Below are positions 7,603-16,039 of a stretch of 20,307 bases of DNA, in pieces. Location of the stretch: contig DAONFG010000050.1 in the NCBI GenBank assembly GCA_035403465.1, positions 1-20,307 on the forward strand. The letters are read 5' to 3'. The translations under genes and the position numbers were made by a program. The notes under the pieces were generated by a model. The model did no database searches and was not told the DNA's origin. It was given only the letters and a program-made list of their open reading frames with translations. Numbering within the stretch: the first letter of the stretch is position 1; each line of letters begins with the position of its first letter. The stretch comes from JAAYBQ01 sp035403465 (lineage in GTDB: Bacteria > Spirochaetota > UBA4802 > UBA5550).

Positions 7603-7944
7603 AGTAAATTTTAATAAACTTTTAATAAATCAGCTATGCACACATGAATAACCCCCGTCCAAGGGGAATTGAACGGGGGTTATTACCTGAATAATCATTG
7701 TTAATACTTCGTTGCCCCATTCGTGGAATTGTTACTTTATTATCAGCTAAAAAACACATTATAAAATCCGTTTTACGCCTTATTAAAATAAATACGGAAC
7801 AGCTTGAAAACTCATAGGATTATGTCATTTCCCTTACGGTTATACTCTTTGTTTTGTTGACATAACAGCATATCTGTTTCATCACTAGTCATGGAGAAGC
7901 GGTATCCGGCATTGTACTTTAATAATTCAGGTACCCGTTAAGAG
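7603..7944. other. Gene-free stretch between the divergent csp and cysteine-rich genes
   Basis: About 340 A+T-rich bases carry no convincing ORF, tRNA or known RNA. They contain the orphan hairpin at 7647-7684. There is a perfect TTGACA at 7857-7862 but no -10 box at normal distance. Next to it is a small dyad, AACAG-N5-CTGTT (7864-7878), that could be an operator. A promoter for the 7945 gene is expected here, but I cannot place it with confidence. Confidence 0.45.
7647..7684. repeat. Long orphan inverted repeat (38 bases)
   Basis: AATAACCCCCGT (7647-7658) pairs perfectly with ACGGGGGTTATT (7673-7684). Inside, one C-A mismatch is followed by CAA/TTG pairs around a GGGGAA loop, so almost the whole element folds. 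No T-run follows on either strand and no gene ends here, so it is not a standard terminator. It could be a REP-like extragenic palindrome, part of a small RNA or a regulatory hairpin. Confidence 0.65.
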
Positions 7945-8481
7945 ATGATTGCACAAAACAAAATTAATCCCTGCAGGCCCGGCCATGGCGCTTCATGCGC
8001 TTTCTGCTGCGGCAGTCACAATTATACATTCCAGCCCGATTTGATTGAAGAAATATTTGAAAAGAGGGATTCAGAACATTCTGTCTGCCGGTCTTCACGA
8101 CACCCTGAAGAATCAGATAATCAAAAACTTGTAAAGGAGGGAATGCAGTGCACCCATGTCGGCATTTCAGGCTCAGAACCCGGCATTGTCTGCTGCCTCT
8201 CCTACAATGATAATGAGAAACCGCCGGAGTTCAGATCATTCTTCAAAGGCACCTGTAAAAATTTCTACTGCGTTGCATGGAACGAGCTTACTGCAAAACA
8301 GATACTTTTTGCGGCAGAGCTGATGGGGGATTGGTACTACTACAGTCTGCTCATTAACTGTATAGAGATTCTAATGGACCTTTGCTCTGAATACGAATAT
8401 CCTTCGGATATGCCGGGAAGTGTCCTTGAAGAACTGAAACTTGAACTGGTAAATAAATTAAATGAGGATGACCTCATATGA
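7945..8481 (+). CDS. Cysteine-rich protein of unknown function
   Basis: The 178-residue soluble protein has 12 cysteines, in pairs that look like metal ligands. They are Cys10, then Cys18/21/22 in GASCAFCCGSHNY, Cys48, Cys69 in QCTHVG, Cys83/84 in GIVCCLSY, Cys104/109 in GTCKNFYC, and Cys139/147 in a helical C-terminal part. The pattern recalls the YkgJ-type CxxCxxCC zinc or iron-sulfur proteins, but the spacing differs and I do not recognise the family. There is no signal peptide, so the cysteines probably sit in the cytosol. The ribosome site is weak: AAGAG touches the ATG, and an in-frame TAA lies just upstream. The frame overlaps the following permease by 20 bases, which suggests translational coupling and perhaps a shared function. 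An Fe-S or Zn site is an inference. Confidence 0.8.
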   Translation: MIAQNKINPCRPGHGASCAFCCGSHNYTFQPDLIEEIFEKRDSEHSVCRSSRHPEESDNQKLVKEGMQCTHVGISGSEPGIVCCLSYNDNEKPPEFRSFFKGTCKNFYCVAWNELTAKQILFAAELMGDWYYYSLLINCIEILMDLCSEYEYPSDMPGSVLEELKLELVNKLNEDDLI

Positions 8482-9763
8482 TAACCTTGCTGACATTCCC
8501 GGCCATAAACCGCACCTGCATATTATGAGTACAATCGCAGCTGCCATATTCATCATTACCTATACAGGCATAATATTTACGCGCCTGCCGTGGATTAATA
8601 TCGACAGGCCCTCGGCTGCATTCTTCGGATCAGTGGCAATGATCCTTACAGGTGTACTTACATTTGACGAGGCAATCACAGCGATCGATTTCAATACCAT
8701 TGCGCTGCTGATAGGCATGATGATAATTATTACTGTGCTCGAAATTGACGGATTCTTTTCACTTATAGCGAACAGAACTATCACTGCTGCAAAAACAGAA
8801 AAGAGGCTGCTCCTGATTATAATCTTCACAACAGGAATATCAAGCGCATTCCTTGTCAACGACGCTGTTGTCCTTCTCTATACACCGGTTGTAATTTCAA
8901 TATGCCGCGACTGCAGCATTGATCCCAAGCCATATCTTATTGCGGAAATACTTTCCGCAAATACTGGCAGCGCGATGACAATTACAGGTAACCCGCAGAA
9001 CATGCTCATAGGTATAAATTCAGGCATATCATACGCAAAGTTCATGATGCACCTGCTGCCTGTCTCACTTGCGGGGATGCTCATAATTTATGCCGTCATA
9101 AAAATAATGTACAGGGGTAGATTTCACAGCCGCAGCCACATACATCCGGTTGTAAAATCTTATGAATATGACTTTCTCTCAATGAAGTATTCGGCTCCTG
9201 TCTTTGCACTTGTTATAATATTATTTTTTGCCAGCAGTTTTACAGGACTTTCAATTCCGGTTATCGCGCTTACAGGCGCATCGCTTATTATGATATTCGG
9301 ACATGTTCGCCCTTCTGAAATTATTCAGAAGGTGGACTGGGTACTCATCCTCTTTTTCGCCGCGCTGTTTATCGTGGTGCGCGGCATTGACAAGACCGGT
9401 GTTATACAGTCGCTAATGGGGACATGGATTTTCGGTTCCGACCTGTACGGGATAACTGCGATTCACGGCCTGAGCCTTGTACTGTCACAGGTGATCAGCA
9501 ATGTCCCATACACTGTTTTCATGATCCCCATACTCAAAGGAAATTCAGGGGACATTATCTGGCTCAGCCTTGCGGCAGCCTCAACCATTGCAGGAAACGC
9601 GACAATAATCGGTGCAATGGCAAACCTGATCGTCGTTGAATCTGCGGAAAGACTTAATGTGAGGATAACTTTCCTTGAGTTCCTTAAACCGGGACTTATT
9701 GTCACAATCCTTTCACTTGCGGTTTCGATTGTGCTGATCCGGATACAGATGCCGTTTATCTAA
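8462..9763 (+). CDS. ArsB/NhaD/SLC13-type permease (anion or ion transporter)
   Basis: The 433-residue integral membrane protein has about 11-12 hydrophobic segments and belongs to the ion-transporter superfamily that includes ArsB, NhaD, CitM and SLC13 (CitMHS-like domain). The two pseudo-repeats carry the diagnostic re-entrant motifs: MTITGNPQNMLIG near residue 180 and IAGNATIIGAMANLIV near 385. SSAFLVNDAVVLLYTP is another family block. The substrate cannot be decided; arsenite, phosphate, sulfate, dicarboxylate or Na+/H+ exchange are all found among relatives, and no ars genes are nearby. The start could be ATG 8462, 8468 or 8525, and none has a free Shine-Dalgarno. A start at 8462 overlaps the cysteine-rich gene by 20 bases, so re-initiation after that gene's stop is likely. 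Confidence 0.85.
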   Translation: MRMTSYDNLADIPGHKPHLHIMSTIAAAIFIITYTGIIFTRLPWINIDRPSAAFFGSVAMILTGVLTFDEAITAIDFNTIALLIGMMIIITVLEIDGFFSLIANRTITAAKTEKRLLLIIIFTTGISSAFLVNDAVVLLYTPVVISICRDCSIDPKPYLIAEILSANTGSAMTITGNPQNMLIGINSGISYAKFMMHLLPVSLAGMLIIYAVIKIMYRGRFHSRSHIHPVVKSYEYDFLSMKYSAPVFALVIILFFASSFTGLSIPVIALTGASLIMIFGHVRPSEIIQKVDWVLILFFAALFIVVRGIDKTGVIQSLMGTWIFGSDLYGITAIHGLSLVLSQVISNVPYTVFMIPILKGNSGDIIWLSLAAASTIAGNATIIGAMANLIVVESAERLNVRITFLEFLKPGLIVTILSLAVSIVLIRIQMPFI

Positions 9764-9858
9764 CAGTCGGTTTATCGCAGGATTAATTAAGCAGCAAAAA
9801 AGTATTTACAGCTGCCATCTATATATCTTGGATGACAATCTATTTTACGGAGCATTTA

Positions 9859-10665
9859 ATGAACGAATTTATAGTCTCAGTCATACTAGGCGTCGTTGAA
9901 GGTATAACCGAGTTTCTCCCCATATCATCAACGGGCCACCTCATCATAGTTAACAGGTTCTTCGACTTTACCGGTGATTTCTCGAAGATGTTCGATGTGG
10001 TAATTCAGTTCGGCGCCATACTGGCCGTAGTTGCGGTTTACTGGAACAGGTTATTCCCCTTCGGCAGCGGAAAAACAAAGGAGGAGACCAGGGCTGTATT
10101 CACGCTATGGTTCAAAGTCTGCATCGGTGTAATACCGGCATTGATTGTCGGAGCTCTCCTGGGATCAACGATCAAGACCTACCTGTTCAACCCGGTCACA
10201 GTAGCAATCGCGCTTATTATCGGCGGAATCATACTGATCATAATCGAAAAGAAAAAAAACAGTTTATCCGGAATCAACATTGCCGATCTGACATACTCAA
10301 CCGCTGTATTTATAGGCATCTTCCAGTGTCTGGGCATGATCCCGGGAACTTCGCGTTCCGCCGCAACAATAATCGGGGCAATGATACTCGGTCTTTCAAG
10401 AATGGCAGCCGCGGAATTTTCATTCTTTCTTGCAATTCCCACAATGGCCGCGGCCTCAGTCTGGTCAGTAATGAAACTTGGGCGCATGCTGACGCCGGTT
10501 GAAATGCAGGTTGCAGCTGCGGGATTTATTGTATCATTTATAGTCGCATGGATTGTTATTAAGGCTTTTGTTAAATTCATTTCAACCCATGATTTCAGTC
10601 CATTCGGTTACTACAGGATAATGCTGGGAGCGGCCGTTCTTGTATATTATGCGCTGATGATCTGA
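9859..10665 (+). CDS. uppP: Undecaprenyl-diphosphatase UppP (BacA family)
   Basis: UppP is the membrane phosphatase that converts undecaprenyl diphosphate to the monophosphate, recycling the lipid carrier for peptidoglycan and other envelope polymers. Loss or overexpression alters bacitracin sensitivity in known species. The 268-residue protein starts MNEFIVSVILGVVEGITEFL and runs into PISSTGH, giving the conserved Glu14, Glu18 and His27. The second signature, PGTSRSAATIIGA, carries the conserved Arg. About eight membrane segments are visible. GGAG lies eight bases before ATG 9859. An earlier ATG at 9832 lacks a ribosome site and would add nine residues, so 9859 is preferred. It follows the permease by 95 bases on the same strand. 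Confidence 0.96.
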   Translation: MNEFIVSVILGVVEGITEFLPISSTGHLIIVNRFFDFTGDFSKMFDVVIQFGAILAVVAVYWNRLFPFGSGKTKEETRAVFTLWFKVCIGVIPALIVGALLGSTIKTYLFNPVTVAIALIIGGIILIIIEKKKNSLSGINIADLTYSTAVFIGIFQCLGMIPGTSRSAATIIGAMILGLSRMAAAEFSFFLAIPTMAAASVWSVMKLGRMLTPVEMQVAAAGFIVSFIVAWIVIKAFVKFISTHDFSPFGYYRIMLGAAVLVYYALMI

Positions 10666-10705
10666 AACTGGAAAATTCCTGTTCGATAATTCACGGGAGG
10701 TATTC

Positions 10706-11377
10706 ATGAACCGATTCCGTTATGCATGGTACACCGGTGCAGCAGTAATTCTGATCAGTATTATACTGCTGGTATCCGGTCCGCAGAAGGCAGACAGGCT
10801 TCCTGCCGGTTTCTACACACCAGTAGTTGCTTTCGAATTCATAGAAACCCATGCAGAGGTACTGGACCTGTTCGGCAATACGCCATCCACTGAACGCACC
10901 GGGCTTGCTGCAGCAATGGACAGGACAAACAGAATCGATTTCCTTTACATGCTTGGATATACTGCATTTCTTGTGATATTTTCAGCTGCATGCTGCAGAA
11001 ACACCGGCAGCCGGTGGTGCTTTTTATCAATAAGTATTGCATTGATTGTACTTGCTGCAGATGCTGCAGAGAATATTCAGCTTCTGGCAATTACTGCGAA
11101 GATCGACACTCCTGACATGTCGCTCGAACTCCTGCTGCTGCACATATTCACATGGATAAAGTGGGGCGGACTTTCGGCTGTTTTTCTTACACTCATACCC
11201 TACATGATAAACAGGGGCATTTACGGCCGAATAATCACAGCGGTTTCCCTGTGCACTGCTTTTTCCGGAACAGCCGCATTCTTGCACAGGTCTATAATGA
11301 ACGAAATATTCGCTTTAATGTCTGCAGTTATTTTTGTAATGTTAATAGTGTTTTCATTCATCAACAGGAATAATTAA
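10706..11377 (+). CDS. Unknown multi-pass membrane protein
   Basis: The 223-residue protein has about six hydrophobic segments: near residues 8-26, 81-97, 105-121, 145-165, 175-192 and 200-218. The stretch between the first and second segments is long and polar and should lie on one side of the membrane. A charged ADAAENIQLL motif follows the third segment. Such an Asp-Glu-Asn pattern occurs in several unnamed small membrane proteins, but I cannot name a family. GGGAGG five bases before the ATG gives a firm start. The gene lies 40 bases after uppP and is probably cotranscribed with it. I see no clear terminator behind it. A function in the envelope is only guilt by association. Confidence 0.8.
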   Translation: MNRFRYAWYTGAAVILISIILLVSGPQKADRLPAGFYTPVVAFEFIETHAEVLDLFGNTPSTERTGLAAAMDRTNRIDFLYMLGYTAFLVIFSAACCRNTGSRWCFLSISIALIVLAADAAENIQLLAITAKIDTPDMSLELLLLHIFTWIKWGGLSAVFLTLIPYMINRGIYGRIITAVSLCTAFSGTAAFLHRSIMNEIFALMSAVIFVMLIVFSFINRNN

Positions 11378-11471
11378 AAGAGGCTTGTCACCGGAATCCC
11401 TGCCCGGCAATTCCTGATGTAAAAAAAAATTATAAGATCACATATTTTTATATTAATTCAAATTTAATAGC

Positions 11472-11489
11472 TTAACTTATATAAGTTAA
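11472..11489. promoter_or_regulatory. Perfect 18-bp palindrome before the hybrid kinase gene
   Basis: TTAACTTATATAAGTTAA is a perfect palindrome with no spacer. It lies in a 200-base A+T-rich intergenic stretch, about 50 bases upstream of the candidate -35 box of the kinase gene. Size and symmetry suit a dimeric regulator's operator, but A+T-rich sequence makes chance palindromes more likely. Confidence 0.45.
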
Positions 11490-11536
11490 CATACCCGTTA
11501 TCACTGATGACGTAAATTGTTGAAAATGTTTTACAT

Positions 11537-11566
11537 TTGAAAATATGTTCAGTAATAAAATACAAT
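11537..11566 (+). promoter_or_regulatory. Candidate promoter of the hybrid kinase gene
   Basis: TTGAAA (11537-11542) is followed after 18 bases by TACAAT (11561-11566), each one mismatch from consensus. Transcription would begin near 11573, only about five bases before ATG 11578, so the message would be almost leaderless. This agrees with the absence of any Shine-Dalgarno there. Confidence 0.45.
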
Positions 11567-11577
11567 AAAATAAAATT

Positions 11578-13839
11578 ATGCGATCCCTTATAAAAAACAT
11601 CAGCGAACAATTTTCCAGATTTTTCGCAATTACCCAGAACTTCAACATTGAAGAGAGGGGCAGAAGAAGGCTCTTAACAATTTTCCTGCTGCTTCTGGTG
11701 CTTCCTCTGTCGCTATTTGGAATACACCTCATCAGATCAGACCTGGCAAAATACGGAATCATTGACATCATGCTTGCATTCGTCTTTTTACTCTTTATTA
11801 TTCTTCTGAGAAAAATAAAAAACGCAAAGATAATGTACAGGATTATTCTTGTCATGCTCTGGTTCCTGCTCTTCTACTGGGTCAATACCGGTGCGATTAA
11901 CGGGTATGCAAGTATATGGGTACTGACATTCCCTCCATTTTCATTTTATCTTATGGGAAAACGCGAGGGATTTTTCTGGACATTACTCAGTGCAGCGATG
12001 ACTACAGTTCACTTCTTTGTACCTGCCCTTTCATTTACCGGCTTTGTTTATGAAATTAATTTTGTTTCAAGGCACCTCTTTGCGCTGTTCCTGATTACGC
12101 TGTTTACCTATAATTACGAAGCAACACGCGAAAAATATAAAAAAGCAACGGCTGATGAACAGCAAAAGCTTAAAGACCATCAGAACCACCTGGAAGAGCT
12201 CGTTAATGAAAGGACATATCACCTTAACGAAAAAATGACCGAGCTTGAAGCCAGTGAACAACGCTACAGACTTTTTGCAGATAATATAACCGATATGATC
12301 TGGTCCCTTGACCGGGATCTGAATTTTACATATATCAGCCCTTCAGTTATCCGCATGTACGGATACACCGTTGATGAGGCCATGAAACTTCCTCACGACA
12401 AATGGGATACACCTGACTCTTTCACAAAACTGATGAACGAACTTGGCAGGCAGCTTAAGATTGACAAACAGGGCGCAGATCCAAACCGCACAGTTGTTCT
12501 GCAGCTGGAACACATAAAAAAAGACGGCACAATATTTCCCATAGAACTCAAGGCCTCTTTTATTCGCGACAGCGATAATAACATTTCCGGTTTTACCGGC
12601 ATATCAAGGGACATCAGCGACAGGATAAAGATCGAAGAGGAAAAGGATAAGATCAGGGAACAACTGGTCCAGGCACAGAAGATGGAAGCCATAGGCACAC
12701 TTGCGGGAGGGCTTGCCCATGACTTTAACAATTTCCTTGGCGGTATTATAGGCAGCTTTGAGCTTATCTCACGGTTCCTTGAGAAAGACACTGTCGAAAG
12801 CAGGGATATGATCAGCAAATACCTGGGTATTGGACTCGACGCATCAAAAAAATCCGCTGACCTTATAAAACAGCTGCTTACACTTTCACGGAAACATGAA
12901 ATTCACCTGGTCCCTGTTGACGTGCAGAAGTCTCTTGAACATGTATATGAACTCTGCAGAAACAGCCTGCCAAAATCTGTAGAAATTGAATTCAGCACAT
13001 GTACGGATCCGATCTTGATCATGGGTGAACCCGCGCAGATAGAACAGGTACTTCTTAACCTCTGCATAAATGCTTCTCATGCTATGACAATAATGCGCAG
13101 CCAGGAGGAGAAACAGGGAGGAATACTCACAATCAGGGCTGAACGCATAAAATCCGACAACGTAATAAATTCCTTCTATACCGAGTACCAGGATACCGGA
13201 ACATGGGTACGGATCGGCATAATTGATACAGGCGTGGGCATGGACATTGAAACAAGAAAACGTATATTTGAGCCATTCTATTCCAGAAAAGAAAAAAGCA
13301 ACGGGACGGGACTGGGGCTGGCAATTTCATACAGTATTATTCAAAAGCATGGCGGCATTATTAATGTCAATTCCGATCCCGGCAAGGGCTCAACCTTTAC
13401 CCTATACCTTCCGGTTTTTGACGATCAGCTGTTTACACTTCCCGGTGTTGAAGCAAATCTTCTTGAAAAGGGTTCCGGCACAATACTGGTCATTGATGAT
13501 GAGATGTTCATATTGAACATAGCAAGGGGATTCCTTGAACAGTGCGGGTATGACGTTATCACCGCTGAAGGTGCGTTTGAGGGAATCGAAGCATATAAAA
13601 AATTTCATTCAAGGATAAAAGCAGTCATTATAGACTACTCTATGCCCGGAAAAAACGGCATCGAAGTATTCAGTGAACTGAAACAGGTCAACAGCGGTAT
13701 AAAAGCAATGCTTTCTTCGGGAATGCTCGACATTAAAACCCGCGAGATAGCGATTGAGGCCGGCATTAAAGATACCGTAAACAAGCCCTACTCCATCTCA
13801 GAACTCTCTACGAAGATGAAAAAGCTTATTCCAGATTAA
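11578..13839 (+). CDS. Membrane-bound hybrid sensor histidine kinase (TM-PAS-HisKA-HATPase-REC)
   Basis: The 753-residue protein has about six membrane segments in residues 30-180 and then a charged coiled coil near 185-225. A PAS domain follows (about 226-345, beginning EQRYRLFADNITDMIWSLD and ending in GFTGISRDISDR). HisKA carries GLAHDFNNFLGG with the phosphoacceptor His381. The ATPase domain shows the N box LLNLCINASHAM, G1 DTGVGM, F box IFEPFYSRKE and G2 GTGLGLA. A C-terminal receiver has acidic DDE near 640 and phosphoacceptor Asp686 in IIDYSMPG, plus NKPYS with the conserved Lys. All key residues are present, so it should be active. The HDFNN type of His box is typical of hybrid kinases with their own receiver. 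No output gene lies beside it. There is no Shine-Dalgarno before the ATG. Its stop is three bases from the end of the phosphatase relic on the other strand. Confidence 0.93.
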   Translation: MRSLIKNISEQFSRFFAITQNFNIEERGRRRLLTIFLLLLVLPLSLFGIHLIRSDLAKYGIIDIMLAFVFLLFIILLRKIKNAKIMYRIILVMLWFLLFYWVNTGAINGYASIWVLTFPPFSFYLMGKREGFFWTLLSAAMTTVHFFVPALSFTGFVYEINFVSRHLFALFLITLFTYNYEATREKYKKATADEQQKLKDHQNHLEELVNERTYHLNEKMTELEASEQRYRLFADNITDMIWSLDRDLNFTYISPSVIRMYGYTVDEAMKLPHDKWDTPDSFTKLMNELGRQLKIDKQGADPNRTVVLQLEHIKKDGTIFPIELKASFIRDSDNNISGFTGISRDISDRIKIEEEKDKIREQLVQAQKMEAIGTLAGGLAHDFNNFLGGIIGSFELISRFLEKDTVESRDMISKYLGIGLDASKKSADLIKQLLTLSRKHEIHLVPVDVQKSLEHVYELCRNSLPKSVEIEFSTCTDPILIMGEPAQIEQVLLNLCINASHAMTIMRSQEEKQGGILTIRAERIKSDNVINSFYTEYQDTGTWVRIGIIDTGVGMDIETRKRIFEPFYSRKEKSNGTGLGLAISYSIIQKHGGIINVNSDPGKGSTFTLYLPVFDDQLFTLPGVEANLLEKGSGTILVIDDEMFILNIARGFLEQCGYDVITAEGAFEGIEAYKKFHSRIKAVIIDYSMPGKNGIEVFSELKQVNSGIKAMLSSGMLDIKTREIAIEAGIKDTVNKPYSISELSTKMKKLIPD

Positions 13840-13842
13840 CGT

Positions 13843-14388
13843 TCACATAACCTCAAGACCGAGCATGCATATATCATCCTCGAAATTTTGCTTCCGCAGT
13901 ATTCAATCAGCCTCCTGCACGATATGGATACCACGTCATCAATTTTCATACTTGCGAGAGCCGGCAGAACTTTCTGAAAATATTTATCCATAAACATTTC
14001 TTTGGTACTGTCTGTCTCCTCTGTAAGTCCGTCAGTATAGGACAGTATCTTATCGCCGGGTTCCAGCTGAATGGATGTCTCATCATATTTCATGTACGAA
14101 TCAATCCCGATCGCCCCACCGCCGGACAGCAGTTCACTTACGACTCCGTTCCTGATCAGAACAGGATAGGGATGCCCTGCCCTTGCATATTTCAGCATAC
14201 GATAGAGGCATCAGAAAATAATCAAGTATCCCGAAAACTGCGCAGAGTACAAATGCAAGCCAGAATCCGAGACGTATGGCTGGTATGGCCTGTTCGTCAT
14301 AGATCTTTAAAAACTTCTTTTCTAAAGATCTTTTTTTAAATTTTAGATGCAGTACATAATTTGCAGGTAATAAAAAAATAATCATCAT
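13843..14388 (-). pseudogene. Remnant of a membrane SpoIIE/PP2C-type (RsbU-like) phosphatase gene
   Basis: Three frame pieces on the minus strand add up to the two ends of one gene. From ATG 14388 a frame encodes a hydrophobic N-terminus ending in GFWLAFVLCAVFGILDYFLM, like the start of a multi-pass sensor domain. Around 14198 this gives way, in another frame, to LKYARAGHPYPVLIRNG, GGGAIGID and LEPGDKILSYTDGLTEETD, unmistakably the C-terminal half of a SpoIIE/RsbU-type Ser/Thr phosphatase domain. Everything between, including the first Asp metal ligands, is missing. Near the end, the T4 run at 13886-13889 marks a second frame change. One extra base there would restore EDDICMLGLEV, ending at the stop at 13843, whereas the actual frame runs into an unrelated tail ending at 13836. 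I infer an internal deletion plus a 1-base deletion, hence a dead gene. Confidence 0.75.
14301..14331. repeat. Inverted repeat AGATCTTTA/TAAAGATCT
   Basis: AGATCTTTA (14301-14309) and TAAAGATCT (14323-14331) form a perfect 9-bp inverted repeat with a 13-base loop. On the plus strand it is followed by TTTTTTAAATTTT, so it could act as a weak terminator facing the MCP gene. It lies in the N-terminal part of the phosphatase relic and may only be drifted A+T-rich sequence. Confidence 0.4.
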
Positions 14389-14470
14389 ACAATAAAAAAA
14401 TAAACCTATTCCCTGGTTTTCGTTATTATTGGGTAAATTTAATCATTTTAACTTTATACTGGAGTCTATT

Positions 14471-16039
14471 ATGAGAATACAGGATATTAAAATACGTTCA
14501 AAATTTAGACTTATTTTTTCAGCGATAACAGCTGTTATCATTTTTATATCAGTATGGCAGATCATCAGTCTCAGGACAATTGCAGCGAACGCTGAATCCG
14601 TTTATAAAGTAAGACTGCTCAGCCTGAACTACCTTCTCCAGGCGGACAGGGATGCGTACCAGTCAAGCATAGCGATTTCGCAGGTACTCAATATTGCCTC
14701 AAAATCGGGCGGTTCAGGGAATGAAATTGAAAAGCTAACGGCAGCAATAGATGAAAACTATGAGCAGATAGGACAGAGGTTCAACAAATTTATGGATCTC
14801 CATATAGAACATGGAGGTGAAAAAGTTAAGGAATTCACACAGTTTACTGATAATTATAAACCTATGGGTAATTATTCACAACAGATTATTTCATTGATAA
14901 AAGAAGGGAGAACCGCTGAAGCCGCATCAATCTACAACACATCATACAATGAAGTTTTCGGGCAGGCACGGGACGCCATGGACAAACTGACCCAGGTAAC
15001 CGAAACTATCGCAGAAAACGAATATAACAGCATACTTGCAACGAACAAAAGGAGTAAAATATTCTCGATTGTCAGCATGATTCTTACAATAATCATCCTT
15101 GCCGCTGTCAGTATTTCGGCCACAAAAAGCTTCACAACACCTATCCTCAAAATGGTTGATTTCGCAGCGAAGATCAGGGACCGCGACGTAACAGCGCGCA
15201 TAAGCGATGACAGGAGGGATGAACTCGGCATATTGATTAATTCACTTAACCAGGCGATCGAGAGCGTTGATACAACACTTCAGGGAATTCTGCACATATC
15301 GGATCAGGTTTTTAATGCCGTATCGCAGATCAATGAAGGGAACCTCGATCTGTCGCAAAGAACCTCGGAACAGGCGTCTTCGCTTGAAGAGATAGCCGCA
15401 ACCATTGAAGAAAATACCGCGGCGGTGAGCAGAACAGCCGAAATTTCCAAAGATGCAAGAAGCCTTTCGGAAAAAGGTACCGCCGTATCAGAAGAAGGGA
15501 GCGTAATTGCACATACGGCAACTGAATCGATAAATGAAATAAACGTTTCGAGCAAGCGTATAGTGGATATTATTTCTGTTATTAATGAAATAGCATTCCA
15601 GACAAACCTGCTTGCCCTTAACGCTGCAGTTGAGGCCGCGCGGGCCGGAGAACAGGGCCGGGGTTTTGCAGTAGTTGCAGGTGAAGTCAGAAACCTGGCA
15701 CAGAGATCCGGCAACGCTTCGAAAGAGATCGAGGAGCTGATAAAGGACTCGGTTACAAAGGTTGAAAAAGGAACAGCGCTTGTAATAAAAACAGGGGATG
15801 CCCTTAAAAATATATCCCTGTCAAACAGGGAATCGGCTAACCTTATCACAGAGATTGCAACTGCAGGCGAGGAGCAGATGGCAGGCATGGACCAGATAAA
15901 CAAGGCTGTAACCGACCTTGACAGGATGACCCAGCAGAATGCCGCACTTGTCGAAGAGGTCTCCACACTGAGCGAAGAGGTTCTCACAAGGGCAAAAGAG
16001 ATGAAAGAGGCAGTAAACCTGTTTAAAATTACAGCTTAA
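14471..16039 (+). CDS. Methyl-accepting chemotaxis protein
   Basis: This is a transmembrane chemoreceptor of 522 residues. The first membrane segment is near residues 12-34 (LIFSAITAVIIFISVW). A periplasmic helical domain of the four-helix-bundle type (about 35-190) follows, then a second segment near 198-218 and a HAMP linker (about 219-272). The long cytoplasmic signalling hairpin has the nearly invariant tip EIAFQTNLLALNAAVEAARA followed by GEQGRGFAVVAGEVRNLA, where CheA and CheW bind. Glu/Gln-rich stretches such as SLEEIAATIEENTAAVS look like methylation helices. There is no C-terminal CheR-tethering pentapeptide; the protein ends MKEAVNLFKITA. GGAG six bases before ATG 14471 fixes the start over a TTG at 14429. 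No other che genes are nearby. The ligand is unknown. Confidence 0.95.
   Translation: MRIQDIKIRSKFRLIFSAITAVIIFISVWQIISLRTIAANAESVYKVRLLSLNYLLQADRDAYQSSIAISQVLNIASKSGGSGNEIEKLTAAIDENYEQIGQRFNKFMDLHIEHGGEKVKEFTQFTDNYKPMGNYSQQIISLIKEGRTAEAASIYNTSYNEVFGQARDAMDKLTQVTETIAENEYNSILATNKRSKIFSIVSMILTIIILAAVSISATKSFTTPILKMVDFAAKIRDRDVTARISDDRRDELGILINSLNQAIESVDTTLQGILHISDQVFNAVSQINEGNLDLSQRTSEQASSLEEIAATIEENTAAVSRTAEISKDARSLSEKGTAVSEEGSVIAHTATESINEINVSSKRIVDIISVINEIAFQTNLLALNAAVEAARAGEQGRGFAVVAGEVRNLAQRSGNASKEIEELIKDSVTKVEKGTALVIKTGDALKNISLSNRESANLITEIATAGEEQMAGMDQINKAVTDLDRMTQQNAALVEEVSTLSEEVLTRAKEMKEAVNLFKITA

Noticed and set aside
7857..7885. TTGACA as a promoter for the cysteine-rich gene
   Set aside because: No acceptable -10 box lies 16-19 bases downstream, so only the hexamer matches.
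14429..14470. TTG start extending the MCP by 14 residues
   Set aside because: There is no ribosome site before it, while GGAG is correctly placed before ATG 14471, directly ahead of a normal MCP N-terminus.
15304..15987. 227-residue minus-strand open frame inside the MCP gene
   Set aside because: Its composition is the mirror of the MCP helical repeats; it has no domain, and the sense frame is a complete chemoreceptor.
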